A stretch of DNA of 52,739 nucleotides, from positions 1 through 52,739 of the IMG/VR virus record IMGVR_UViG_3300049489_000263; one strand, written 5' to 3'. The DNA comes from a virus. The first letter of the stretch is position 1; every line of letters begins with the position of its first letter. This document shows, piece by piece, positions 7,460 through 14,104 of this stretch. A program made the position numbers and the translations under genes. A model generated the notes under the pieces. It ran no database searches, was not told the origin of the DNA, and saw only the letters and a program-made list of their open reading frames with translations.

Positions 7460-7826
7460 GGTTCCTCCATGTTGGGTGTTTGGGTAGGCGTTCAGCGATC
7501 CGTTGTCTGATACCATGCATCACAACTCCATCAGGCATCGGCTCGTGGAAGGGGTATGGCCGCCAGTCCAGCGTACACACCACCCCACGCCGCGTCAGTT
7601 CAGCCTTCAGTTCCATGAACCGTGCTGCCAGCCACGGGCCATATGGCAAGAAATATGCCATATGGCCTGTGCCCAAGGTCGGTGTCTTGGGCCGTGGCCC
7701 TGGGTGCCCGTATCGCTTATACCTAGCCCAAGCAAACGGCACCATCCGGGGCAATTCACGGTACTCTGCCAGCAAGTGCTGGTCACACAACTCCGCTGGC
7801 GGTACGCCCATGTTGATCCTGGTCAC
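7395..7826 (-). CDS. denV: Pyrimidine-dimer DNA glycosylase/AP lyase (T4 endonuclease V family)
   Basis: 143 residues; the GTG start at 7826 overlaps the upstream stop (GTGA). The N-terminus MTRIN, then CDQHLLAEYRELPR, matches T4 endonuclease V. It keeps the catalytic Thr2 (amine nucleophile), Arg3 and the Glu equivalent of T4 Glu23 (here Glu24, one residue inserted). LGTGHMAYF and FMELKAELTRRG match the central helix, and a HPTW end matches the family C-terminus. It should excise UV-induced cyclobutane pyrimidine dimers. The final 25 residues run over the start of the next gene and are probably a nonconserved tail. Confidence 0.93.
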   Translation of the reverse strand: MTRINMGVPPAELCDQHLLAEYRELPRMVPFAWARYKRYGHPGPRPKTPTLGTGHMAYFLPYGPWLAARFMELKAELTRRGVVCTLDWRPYPFHEPMPDGVVMHGIRQRIAERLPKHPTWRNHERPHQNLDPGPTQACRSREC

Positions 7827-8074
7827 GTCGGGTACCTCCGCTTATGGGCAGCCCGCTTGTGCTCCAGACGCTCGGCTCTGAGCCTGGCTGCCGCGTCCGG
7901 ATCGTAGGGTGCAGCCTCATGTAAGGCGAACCGGGTTGGTTCGTCGGCGCGCGCGCGCGCGGCCGTAAGGGTCTCGAATGATGAAGTCCCATCAGGCGTC
8001 CTGTCCCGAGCCTGTACCAGATCATCCATGGCCAAAGCAGCCAGGCTCATAACGAGGTAGCTTGCCTTGTTCAT
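7823..8074 (-). CDS. Small hypothetical protein
   Basis: 83 residues. The start at 8074 overlaps the upstream stop (TAATG) with AGGAGG upstream. A short hydrophobic N-terminus (YLVMSLAALAMDDL) is followed by an Arg/Ala-rich helix ending RLRAERLEHKRAAHKRRY. No family recognised. Confidence 0.65.
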   Translation of the reverse strand: MNKASYLVMSLAALAMDDLVQARDRTPDGTSSFETLTAARARADEPTRFALHEAAPYDPDAAARLRAERLEHKRAAHKRRYPT

Positions 8075-8286
8075 TATCGCCTCCTAGTGAGCCAATATGT
8101 CACCGTACCACTAGATAGCATCTTATATAGCCCGATCAGTGCTACAATTGGCCAGAACCAAATAATCAGCGCGCACAGGGCAAGGAGAGCCGCCAGCGGA
8201 GCGTCGTCATCCTCGAACCCTATAATCCGACCAGTAATCAGGAGTGTCAGATGCCCGCAGGCTATGTATATTAGAAGGATGTTCAC
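8074..8286 (-). CDS. Small membrane protein, two transmembrane segments
   Basis: 70 residues. Segment 1 is about residues 2-22 (LLIYIACGHLTLLITG) and segment 2 about 30-56 (LAALLALCALIIWFWPIVAL), separated by an acidic loop (FEDDD). It ends in RRR. A holin-like or superinfection-exclusion role is possible but not shown. It overlaps the next gene by a single base. Confidence 0.68.
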   Translation of the reverse strand: MNILLIYIACGHLTLLITGRIIGFEDDDAPLAALLALCALIIWFWPIVALIGLYKMLSSGTVTYWLTRRR

Positions 8287-8900
8287 AACGCCTCCAGCCG
8301 CTGATTCACAGCATCACGCAGTTGAAGCGCCTCGGCCTCAGTCGATGTATATGGCCAATAGCGGTAGTGCGACGGATCAACCGTCGGAATCTCAGCAGAC
8401 TTGGCTACGACATACAGGCTATCCACATTCAGGCGTTCACACAGAGCCTTGATATACTCGTAATGGTATCCATCCATCAGGCAGATCCAGTATCCTGTGC
8501 CGCGCTCGTGCTGCGGATCGTTGGTAACGCGATAGTTGTCCGGAAGCTTGTTCGTGTAGACCACGAGCTTGTCGTCCTCAACTCGCGTAAGACCGTAGCC
8601 CTCCACAACAGTGGCATGATCCTTGAACCACACGTGGACTGCATCGTGGATACGCACATCGTGAGTCAGGCTATCATCCAGGTACCATTGAGGGATGTAG
8701 TCTTGGTCGATGATGATCCTCCAGCAACAGGGATCGGACAGCCAATCCCCATCAGATGGTGAACACTCCACACGAATGAACTGCGGCATGTCGCTGGTAT
8801 CAGGTATCCCTTCACGCTGTAGGATCCTGGTGTGACTCATGCTATCGGTCGGCATATGCACCGACTCAGGAGTGAGGATGAGCGAGACGGGGTTGCACAT
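8283..8900 (-). CDS. Hypothetical protein, 205 residues
   Basis: The ATG at 8900 has GGGAGCACACC upstream. The protein is acidic and rich in Trp and Tyr (PCCWRIIIDQDYIPQWYLDD, HVWFKDHATVVEGYGLTRVE, GTGYWICLMDGYHYEYIKAL), so it is probably a globular cytoplasmic protein. No catalytic motif that I recognise. It starts 41 bases beyond the tRNA-Leu gene and probably shares its transcript. Confidence 0.72.
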   Translation of the reverse strand: MCNPVSLILTPESVHMPTDSMSHTRILQREGIPDTSDMPQFIRVECSPSDGDWLSDPCCWRIIIDQDYIPQWYLDDSLTHDVRIHDAVHVWFKDHATVVEGYGLTRVEDDKLVVYTNKLPDNYRVTNDPQHERGTGYWICLMDGYHYEYIKALCERLNVDSLYVVAKSAEIPTVDPSHYRYWPYTSTEAEALQLRDAVNQRLEAL

Positions 8901-8941
8901 GGTGTGCTCCCTATGGTTGTGGCCCTTTGGGCCGGATGTAA

Positions 8942-9016
8942 TACACGGGGAGGGACTCGAACCCTCAAGAAAGCGGCTTCTAAGGCCGCCGCGTTTGCCA
9001 GTTTCGCCGCCCGTGC
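8942..9016 (-). tRNA. tRNA-Leu (anticodon UAG)
   Basis: On the minus strand the acceptor GCACGGG pairs with CCCGTGT, discriminator A. The D arm (GCG AAACTGGCAAA CGC) has the leucine-type sequence. The anticodon stem is GCGGC/GCCGC with loop CTTAGAA, giving anticodon TAG (reads CUA). The T arm is GAGGG TTCGAGT CCCTC. CCA is not encoded. The variable region is only about 6 bases (TTTCTT) where bacterial tRNA-Leu normally has a long arm. It lies between two small genes in the leftward operon. Confidence 0.92.
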
Positions 9017-9042
9017 GTGGCTGCCCCGTAGGGCAGCGGGAG

Positions 9043-9264
9043 TCACAACAGCTTGGACAACTCGTCGATAGTCTGTTTGATCGCAGCCTTGAGGCGTTGG
9101 ATCTCGTCATCGACTGGTACAAAGATCACGCTGCATCCGTCTTGTCGTCGGCTAGCCGAGCATGGTGCCCTATAGCAAGCTATATCATCTTCTCGGAACG
9201 CACATTCCTCGCAAGAGACGGATGCTTTGGCCACATAGCCAGTAGGTGCTTCATGTGGGTTCAC
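9043..9264 (-). CDS. Small Cys-rich protein
   Basis: 73 residues; the GTG start at 9264 overlaps the upstream stop (GTGA). Five Cys in a CEECAFREDDIACYRAPC ... DGCSVIFVP pattern suggest a zinc-binding fold. The C-terminus is an amphipathic helix (DEIQRLKAAIKQTIDELSKL). Similar Cys-rich proteins ending in D-G-x-SVIFV are frequent in phages; their role is unknown to me. Confidence 0.75.
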   Translation of the reverse strand: MNPHEAPTGYVAKASVSCEECAFREDDIACYRAPCSASRRQDGCSVIFVPVDDEIQRLKAAIKQTIDELSKLL

Positions 9265-9464
9265 AGGTAGATCCCCTTCTCAATAAGGCTATCGACCATG
9301 GCTCGATAGTGTGAATCGGGCCTCACCACCGGTTCAGGAACCGGTTCCTTGTCTTTAGAGTCACGCATGTACTTGGCCTGATCCCGGCATCGAACGTGAT
9401 ACTTGATGTTGGGACGGTTCCGTTGGAGCGGCTTCCCGCATACCGCGCAGATGATGGTCCTCAC
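9261..9464 (-). CDS. Small zinc-finger-like protein
   Basis: 67 residues. The GTG at 9464 is preferred because AGGAG lies 6 bases upstream and it overlaps the upstream stop as GTGA. CAVCGKPL ... YHVRC forms a C-x2-C / H-x2-C site near the N-terminus, followed by a charged linker and a helix. Probably nucleic-acid or protein binding. Confidence 0.68.
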   Translation of the reverse strand: MRTIICAVCGKPLQRNRPNIKYHVRCRDQAKYMRDSKDKEPVPEPVVRPDSHYRAMVDSLIEKGIYL

Positions 9465-9670
9465 GATACGCTCCTCAGTATGCCATCTTCCAAGGTGATC
9501 TGGGCATACCAACGGTGAGGCTTCGGGTAGTGTGGGCCTGATATCGTGTATCGGCCCGTGTGGTGGTACTCAGTACCGAACGGCGTCAGCGTGTACGCGG
9601 ACACCTTCTGGCCCACAAGCGCCTTGAGGGCCTTCTTAGTGGCTGGGTTGGATGAGATGTAGGTGGTCAT
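9461..9670 (-). CDS. Small hypothetical protein
   Basis: 69 residues, joined to the upstream gene by an ATGA overlap at 9667-9670. It has a basic N-terminal helix (TKKALKALVGQKV) and then strands rich in Tyr and His. No family recognised. A one-mismatch copy of the dispersed palindrome (9539) lies within it. Confidence 0.62.
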   Translation of the reverse strand: MTTYISSNPATKKALKALVGQKVSAYTLTPFGTEYHHTGRYTISGPHYPKPHRWYAQITLEDGILRSVS

Positions 9671-9978
9671 ATGGCACTCCGAGCGACGATTGTGTAGTCG
9701 TCCGAGTACCCGGCCGGGCCGATAGCCTTGAGGCCATCAGTCTGTATCCAGTGCGTTGGCGTCGAGGCTAGCGCACCTCTCCACCACCCACCGCCGAGTT
9801 CTTCGGTCAGTACGACCGGCCCGGCAGCGATGGTCAGCCATCTACCGGCCTCCAGTCTTACGTGCTTGAGGTCACGGTCATGGATCCAGCCCGGCTTGAT
9901 TTCGGATATCAAGCGCGCACATTGCCGACCCGTCACCCTGGACCCATAGCGGTCCAGCCAGTAGATCAGTGAGTGCAT
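9667..9978 (-). CDS. Hypothetical protein, 103 residues
   Basis: It starts MHSL within the last codons of the Ala-repeat gene. Globular composition with [20 protein letters not shown] and a GGGWWRG turn. No family recognised. The bases around its start (9967-9987) are an exact 21-bp repeat of those around the start of the upstream gene. Confidence 0.65.
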   Translation of the reverse strand: MHSLIYWLDRYGSRVTGRQCARLISEIKPGWIHDRDLKHVRLEAGRWLTIAAGPVVLTEELGGGWWRGALASTPTHWIQTDGLKAIGPAGYSDDYTIVARSAI

Positions 9979-10526
9979 GCCGCCCTCCCAAACACCGGCG
10001 CAACATTTGCCAGTAGCCAGTCTCGCTGTGCAGCCCAGGCCGCAGCCCTGGTCGCAGCCCTGGTCGCAGCCCTGGTCGCAGCCCTGGTCGCAGCCCAGGC
10101 CGCAGCCCAGGCCGCAGCCCTGGCCGCAGCCCTGGTCGCAGCCCAGGCCGCAGCCCAGGCCGCTTCCATGGCCGCTTCCATGGCCGCTTCCATGGCCGCT
10201 TCCATGGCCGCAGTCCTGGCCGCGGATAGCTCGTCATTACTTGCTTCGCCGTTTGCAAACTGTTCGGCAACGTAAATTGCAATCTTGCTACGTTCGTCGG
10301 TCAATAGATGTTGCACCTGCCGTGCGCAAAATACAGCGAAAAGCCGCAATGTTTTATCGTCGCAAACGCCATCCCGTGTGAGTATCCAGATACGCCAGTC
10401 GTGCCGCATATCTTTCCGATGCCAAAGCGCTTCCATGCTGGTGCATCCTGTCCCTATCGCCCATGCTTTGCCTTTTGCGCAGGCTAGGTGCGTGTAGCAG
10501 AATTGTTCAGGAGTCAGTGAGTGCAT
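9966..10526 (-). CDS. Ala-rich tetrapeptide-repeat protein
   Basis: 186 residues. The N-terminal 90 residues are globular ([34 protein letters not shown]) and are followed by [20 protein letters not shown]. About 60 residues of four-residue repeats come next (AAME four times, then AAWA, AATR and AAAR variants), predicted to be one long helix. I recall similar architecture in proteins annotated as putative immunity proteins, but function is unproven. The repeat is encoded by sixteen 12-bp units (10031-10222). Both ends of the gene sit in an identical 21-bp sequence, as if the gene were an inserted cassette. Confidence 0.75.
   Translation of the reverse strand: MHSLTPEQFCYTHLACAKGKAWAIGTGCTSMEALWHRKDMRHDWRIWILTRDGVCDDKTLRLFAVFCARQVQHLLTDERSKIAIYVAEQFANGEASNDELSAARTAAMEAAMEAAMEAAMEAAWAAAWAATRAAARAAAWAAAWAATRAATRAATRAATRAAAWAAQRDWLLANVAPVFGRAACTH
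10031..10222. repeat. 12-bp minisatellite, 16 units
   Basis: Units of the type CAGCCCTGGTCG, CAGCCCAGGCCG and CTTCCATGGCCG run without interruption (16 x 12 bp). All lie in frame in the leftward gene, so gain or loss of units changes the protein by four residues each. The four CTTCCATGGCCG units at 10163-10210 are identical, which suggests recent expansion. Confidence 0.95.
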
Positions 10527-10711
10527 GCCGCCCTCACGATCTGCCTCGGCACGTGGGCCAGCTTAGGTGAGCGGTGGATGACCAGTCCGGTCTCGCCTAA
10601 GAGGTACTCGTACCCCTTCTCGGCTTGCACGGCCAGGATGGTGTCCCGTGCTATGCGGGACTGATAGGCCCAGGCCAAGGGCCTGGTGCCGGTGTCTGTA
10701 TGGACGACCAT
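10514..10711 (-). CDS. Small hypothetical protein
   Basis: 65 residues. The ATG at 10711 has GGAG about 6 bases upstream; an ATG 12 bases earlier lacks a ribosome site. It contains PLAWAYQSRIARDTILAVQA and EYLLGETGLVIHR. Its last residues RAACTH are identical to the last residues of the next gene because of the 21-bp boundary repeat. Confidence 0.6.
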   Translation of the reverse strand: MVVHTDTGTRPLAWAYQSRIARDTILAVQAEKGYEYLLGETGLVIHRSPKLAHVPRQIVRAACTH

Positions 10712-10748
10712 GGTCGTCTCCATGCACGTGTGGCTGTGCTGCCTTCGG

Positions 10749-10967
10749 CTACCCGCCGATGGGTTGTATGGGTCGATAGGTATCAACCTTGACGGCTGTA
10801 CCTTGAAAGATATCAAGTGCGCTATTCGGTATTAGAACCAGCTTTGGATGTGCGTCACACAAGGAACGCGCAATCGGCCGGCTGGTCTTCAACCACTCCG
10901 CTGCCTCGCGGACTGTGAACGACTGTCCGCGGCTCATGTTCAGCAGGTACTTGTCGATCGGGTGCAT
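10749..10967 (-). CDS. Small putative HTH protein
   Basis: 72 residues. FTVREAAEWLKTSRPIARSL followed by a short beta-like end looks like an excisionase/winged-helix DNA-binding domain. The start (MHPIDKYLL) overlaps the 3' end of the Zn-motif gene by 113 bases and has only a weak ribosome site, so the exact start is uncertain. As a small DNA-binding protein it is one candidate for a regulator of the dispersed palindromes. Confidence 0.55.
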   Translation of the reverse strand: MHPIDKYLLNMSRGQSFTVREAAEWLKTSRPIARSLCDAHPKLVLIPNSALDIFQGTAVKVDTYRPIQPIGG

Positions 10968-11178
10968 AGTGGTCTTTCAGGATGCGGGCGAGCCCATCGC
11001 GGGATCCACCCTTGGGTAGGCAGGTATGAGCGAGCGTCCAACGTCTATTGACCTTGCGCCAGTAGCCAAGACGACCACAGATACGGCATCTGACGCCAAT
11101 ATCCTCTATCAGCATGCGCTCCATGTAGTCGTCGTCGTCGTCGTAGTAGTCACCGAACATATAGTCTTCAGCGGCCAT
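10855..11178 (-). CDS. Small zinc-ribbon-like protein
   Basis: 107 residues. The ATG at 11178 lies inside the stop of the preceding small ORF, with AAGGCGG upstream. An acidic N-terminus (YYDDDDDY) is followed by CRICGRLGYW ... LAHTC, a C-x2-C / H-x2-C site. The last 35 residues overlap the next gene and look unconstrained. Confidence 0.65.
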   Translation of the reverse strand: MAAEDYMFGDYYDDDDDYMERMLIEDIGVRCRICGRLGYWRKVNRRWTLAHTCLPKGGSRDGLARILKDHYAPDRQVPAEHEPRTVVHSPRGSGVVEDQPADCAFLV

Positions 11179-11308
11179 GTTGCACCGCCTTGATGCCCAA
11201 GTGGCACACTGCCCAGCAGGCAGGGACAGATATCCACCATGGTACACCACACCAGGTGAACGCCAGGGCTGCCGGGAGGCAGCTGATACCTGATATCAAA
11301 GCGGTCAT
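11168..11308 (-). CDS. Possible small membrane peptide
   Basis: 46 residues starting MTALISGISCLP at 11308, with CAGGAG 6 bases upstream directly behind the TGATACGTATCA operator-like dyad. The middle is hydrophobic (AALAFTWCGVPWWISVPACW). Its TGA overlaps the ATG region of the next gene. Position and ribosome site make it the first gene of the transcript from the 11318-11348 module. A perfect palindrome copy (11284) lies inside it. Confidence 0.45.
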   Translation of the reverse strand: MTALISGISCLPAALAFTWCGVPWWISVPACWAVCHLGIKAVQHGR

Positions 11309-11317
11309 AACGACTCC

Positions 11318-11348
11318 TGATACGTATCAGAAAGGGTTATAAGTTAAC
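11318..11348 (-). promoter_or_regulatory. Early promoter/operator module (leftward)
   Basis: On the minus strand, GTTAAC (11348-11343) is followed by TTATAACCCTTTC (13 bases) and the 12-bp palindrome TGATACGTATCA (11329-11318). TTATAA could serve as a -10 element, putting the palindrome just downstream of the start point as an operator. The same arrangement with the same 13-base spacing occurs at 25870-25900 and 26259-26290. Confidence 0.65.
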
Positions 11349-11548
11349 GGCCGCCCACAATGGACGACCCTGGCGCAGGCTATAGCCTACGGCTGGACGT
11401 ATAGTGCATGCCGGGACGGCAGGCTCCACCTATACAGGCTGCCCGGCCAGGGAGTGTGTCACACGCTACGGCGTTGGCACGTCACTTGCTACAGCAAACG
11501 CCGTGCCAATTAACTTGGCACGGTGTTTGCTAGCATTGTTAACACCTG
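11349..11548. other. Intergenic region with a 20-bp dyad
   Basis: Noncoding. The main structure is an inverted repeat at 11488-11534: GCAAACGCCGTGCCAA and TTGGCACGGTGTTTGC around TTAAC. Neither strand has a following T-run. A related half (GGCGTTGGCACGT) lies just upstream at 11470-11482. It could be an operator, a structured RNA or a replication signal. Confidence 0.55.
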
Positions 11549-11577
11549 TTAACTAACGAGTCTTCCGATACATATCA
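11548..11577 (+). promoter_or_regulatory. Rightward-facing copy of the GTTAAC/palindrome module
   Basis: GTTAAC (11548-11553) is followed after 12 bases by CGATACATATCA (11566-11577) and AGGATG. Upstream GTTAACACCTG is shared with the module at 26259 (GTTAGCACCTG). It points into leftward genes, so it may make antisense RNA or simply be a binding site. It overlaps the end of the small ORF at 11549-11683. Confidence 0.4.
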
Positions 11578-11683
11578 GGATGACGATCAATACGATGGGC
11601 GCGGCCATGATACAAATACCGATCTTAAGTATCAGAGTGATGAACCTCATGTGCCGTAGCATTTCCTGTTCGTAGTCACACAC
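11549..11683 (-). CDS. Small membrane protein
   Basis: 44 residues from the GTG at 11683, which overlaps the upstream stop and has GGGGAGG about 10 bases upstream; an ATG at 11662 would give 37 residues. It has one clear transmembrane helix (GICIMAAPIVLIVILICIG) with basic residues before it. Too short to name; such peptides in phages include holin-like and host-takeover proteins. Confidence 0.5.
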   Translation of the reverse strand: MCDYEQEMLRHMRFITLILKIGICIMAAPIVLIVILICIGRLVS

Positions 11684-12122
11684 GGCCTGTAGCCCTCCCC
11701 AAGACCCACGCTTCCTTGACGTTATAGCCGGCTAACGCAGTCGGCTTATCGAACATTGGATCCAACACATCGTGCCCATCGAACGCCACTGCATGATACT
11801 TGGTATCAAGCATACAGATCAGGATCGCTCGGCGTTTGGCTATAGCGTGCAAGAACCTACGGACAGGCTCCTTATAGAGGTCGCGTCCTTCCAGCGTTGG
11901 GCGCGTTTCGACCACGTAGAAACACTTCCCAGCTTGATGGGCGAAGTCCTGGCAATCTGTGAGCAGTAACCCGCGATACTTGAGGTTCCCAGCGAGGTCT
12001 GGGAACCAGATATCAAGATCGTCGATGCCCAGGACCTCCAGGATCTTCTCGGGCGACGAGTCCATGACCATGGCGAGGCTATACAGCACGCACCTGGGTT
12101 CAGTAGTTGTTAGGTGACGCAT
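11676..12122 (-). CDS. C39/papain-like cysteine peptidase-fold protein
   Basis: 148 residues. RCVLYSLAMVMDSSPEKILE near the N-terminus gives a candidate nucleophile Cys at the start of a helix. YHAVAFDGHDVLDPMFDKP gives the His and Asp of a C39-like triad. The length suits a single peptidase domain without transport parts. The substrate is unknown; similar phage proteins are often annotated only as peptidase-like. It overlaps the methyltransferase 3' end by 13 bases. A perfect palindrome copy (11794) lies in the gene. Confidence 0.68.
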   Translation of the reverse strand: MRHLTTTEPRCVLYSLAMVMDSSPEKILEVLGIDDLDIWFPDLAGNLKYRGLLLTDCQDFAHQAGKCFYVVETRPTLEGRDLYKEPVRRFLHAIAKRRAILICMLDTKYHAVAFDGHDVLDPMFDKPTALAGYNVKEAWVLGRATGRV

Positions 12123-12901
12123 AGTTCACTCCATGCTTGTCGAGCCATGTTTGGAATCTGTCCATTGCCAAGGGCCTTAATCCGCTCCACCCAATCGGCC
12201 ACCCCATCAGCCAATCGGTCCAGTCCGGGTTCAGTTTGCCACCAAGTTGTTCTGTTAATTGCCTCGCCCCGGCAAGCTGTTTGGAGTCTACTACGCATGG
12301 CGTGTAGAATGTCTCTATGAAACTTTGGAGTCCCCAGCCAGCTTTCTCCGACGCCCCTGGAAAGTTCCTGTTGCCACACACTGTTGGCGTAGGCCAAGAT
12401 CCACATACGTTCGCGCCTCTTGTGTGGGGCCAAGCAATCTCTAGCTTGTAGACATTGCCAAACAGCATCGTACCCGAGTGAGGCAAGGTCGCACAAGACA
12501 AGGTCGAGACCTCTGATTCTGAGCATCGAACTGTTCTCAATGAGAACGAATCTGGGTCGTACCTCACCAATAAGTCTGGCAAACTCTCGCCACAGTCCAC
12601 TAGATTTTCCAGATATTCCAGATCCAGTACCTGCGGAACTGATGTCCTGGCAAGGGAATCCTCCAGATATGATATCCACGCACCTGCTCCATTCTCTCCC
12701 GTGCAGCGTTCGCACGTCGTTCCAGATTGGGAATCTTGGCAGCATTCCGTCAATCTGGCGCTGTAGTAGGACGTTAATGCAGTAGGGATCTGCTTCGCAA
12801 GCGCAGACAATCTCGTGCCCGCTGAGTAGGCTTCCGAGGATGCCTCCGCCAGCGCCGGCGAATAAGTGCATTTCTCGTAATTGTCCGTTACGAAGTGCCA
12901 C
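12110..12901 (-). CDS. DNA (cytosine-5)-methyltransferase
   Basis: 263 residues. The GTG start at 12901 has GGAGG 6 bases upstream. Motif I is LFAGAGGG (13-20), motif IV GGFPCQDIS with catalytic Cys84, motif VI ENS (122-124), motif VIII RRERMW and motif X ALGNGQIPNMARQ near the end. All are in normal order. The region between VIII and X, where the target-recognition domain lies, is short, so the enzyme is small for the family. It probably protects phage DNA from host restriction; no partner endonuclease is adjacent. Confidence 0.93.
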   Translation of the reverse strand: MALRNGQLREMHLFAGAGGGILGSLLSGHEIVCACEADPYCINVLLQRQIDGMLPRFPIWNDVRTLHGREWSRCVDIISGGFPCQDISSAGTGSGISGKSSGLWREFARLIGEVRPRFVLIENSSMLRIRGLDLVLCDLASLGYDAVWQCLQARDCLAPHKRRERMWILAYANSVWQQELSRGVGESWLGTPKFHRDILHAMRSRLQTACRGEAINRTTWWQTEPGLDRLADGVADWVERIKALGNGQIPNMARQAWSELCVT

Positions 12902-13358
12902 ACTTATCCTCCAGCAACGATTCAGGTATCTCGATCACGGTATCGGCTACAGCACGTAGCTCGCGGGACACTCCACACGCCAATACGACCACCACGGACC
13001 CCATATCACGTAGCCTCCGCACAGCCGGAGCCATATCGCCATCAGCGGATCCAAGCACAATCTTACCCATGCGTGGCGCAAGCATGTCATCATACATCCC
13101 AACATCCCAATCGGCCTTCTGCTTGCCGTTGCTGAAGGTCTTCAGATGCTTGAACTTGGTCTCCCAGCCCTGCTTCTTGAGAGCATGGATGAATGCTTTG
13201 GCCTCGGCACCTGAGTAGGCTCCGTAGGCTACACAACGCGTGAGCGTGCCAAGGTCAAGGCAGAACTCCCGGTACTTGGAGTAGTCCAGGTGCCTGCCAA
13301 ACCGTTTGCGCAAGCAGTAATACATATTTGAGACATCAACGTAGATTCCTAGTTGCAT
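12888..13358 (-). CDS. NYN-domain (PIN-like) ribonuclease
   Basis: 156 residues. YVDVSNMYY at the N-terminus, KADWDVGMYDDM in the middle and GSADGDMAPAVRRLRDMGSV with a later Asp-rich VADTVIEI give the set of acidic residues typical of NYN/LabA-type metal-dependent RNases. It may process or degrade host or phage RNA. The start codon has GGGGAGG almost touching it, unusually close. Confidence 0.85.
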   Translation of the reverse strand: MQLGIYVDVSNMYYCLRKRFGRHLDYSKYREFCLDLGTLTRCVAYGAYSGAEAKAFIHALKKQGWETKFKHLKTFSNGKQKADWDVGMYDDMLAPRMGKIVLGSADGDMAPAVRRLRDMGSVVVVLACGVSRELRAVADTVIEIPESLLEDKCGTS

Positions 13359-13512
13359 ACCTCCCCACGTATAGCAAAAGTACTGTGCCTAATATCGCCC
13401 AATGGGCGCTCCAACCTAGCATGATACACGATATCGGCCATATTAGAAGGGCGATTGCCGTTCCAACAGAACACGCGCAACGCCAATAGGATCTATCAGT
13501 TCCTGTACCCAT
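13336..13512 (-). CDS. Possible small membrane protein
   Basis: 58 residues if started at 13512. Two hydrophobic segments (VGTAIALLIWPISCIMLGW and AILGTVLLLYVG) follow a short soluble N-terminus. The first 70 bases overlap the end of the HD-domain gene and no good ribosome site is seen, so the start may lie further in. The hydrophobic pattern is beyond what a chance frame usually shows. Confidence 0.4.
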   Translation of the reverse strand: MGTGTDRSYWRCACSVGTAIALLIWPISCIMLGWSAHWAILGTVLLLYVGRYATRNLR

Positions 13513-13934
13513 TCGATCGCTTGGAGGGCTCTGGTGCTTGGTGTCTGTATCCAATCGTGGTTCCTACAAAGTAAGAGTCCCTCGGCCCACAATATGTCTA
13601 GATCCGCGCGTTTGATGTCAGGGTCCTTGAGATCAACGCCATACTTAATCTCCACGAGCCGGTCGATCCGATCGGTCAGGTCCTTGATGTTGCAGCGAGG
13701 CTTCACATAGGTACAGATATCCCCTACGTATGCCTCGTGGAAATCATGACACAACCCTTCCAAGCCAATCAGCTTCCAACATGCCAATGAGTGTTGAAGC
13801 ACTGTCCACGGCACAATGGTGTGCCCATTGTATCGCACTTGCCTGCTTAGTGGGATCAGGATGTCTTCTGTACAGATCTGGTCGATAAGTTCCAGGTCGA
13901 ACAGCCGACCAGTATAGGTGGTCATTTCGGACAT
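13443..13934 (-). CDS. HD-domain phosphohydrolase
   Basis: 163 residues. The signature runs H (GHT), H (LQHSL), HD (LCHDFHEAYVGDI) and a later Asp, as in HD hydrolases of the YfbR-like nucleotidase type often found in phages. TYTGRLFDLELIDQICTEDI followed by a Ser/Arg-rich strand matches the usual N-terminus. It probably hydrolyses deoxynucleotide monophosphates or related nucleotides and shifts the host pool. The start at 13934 is one of two close ATGs. Confidence 0.85.
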   Translation of the reverse strand: MSEMTTYTGRLFDLELIDQICTEDILIPLSRQVRYNGHTIVPWTVLQHSLACWKLIGLEGLCHDFHEAYVGDICTYVKPRCNIKDLTDRIDRLVEIKYGVDLKDPDIKRADLDILWAEGLLLCRNHDWIQTPSTRALQAIEWVQELIDPIGVARVLLERQSPF

Positions 13935-14104
13935 GGTGGATCCAGCAACGCACAATCAATCTCTGCGTCACAGAACTTGTTATCTAGGTCGCAGAATCCT
14001 GATACTGATCGCGGATGCTTACAATAATAGAAGAACCGATTACCTTCATCAGTATCGAAAGAATCTGACTCGCCGTATTCACACTTCCAAAAGTTGATCT
14101 TCAT
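13922..14104 (-). CDS. Small Cys-rich protein
   Basis: 60 residues with six Cys (KCEYGES, YYCKH, GFCDL, KFCDAEIDC, PPC). Probably a metal-binding microprotein of unknown role. Its start overlaps the upstream stop (ATGA) and its end overlaps the HD gene start. Confidence 0.65.
   Translation of the reverse strand: MKINFWKCEYGESDSFDTDEGNRFFYYCKHPRSVSGFCDLDNKFCDAEIDCALLDPPCPK

Noticed and set aside
9973-10381. Ala- and Pro-rich open frames antisense to the minisatellite
   Set aside because: Any frame through a 12-bp repeat without stops stays open; the leftward frame has flanking globular sequence and start/stop coupling.
12100-12903. Second long frame over the methyltransferase gene on the same strand
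   Set aside because: The other frame holds all cytosine-methyltransferase motifs in order; this one has none.
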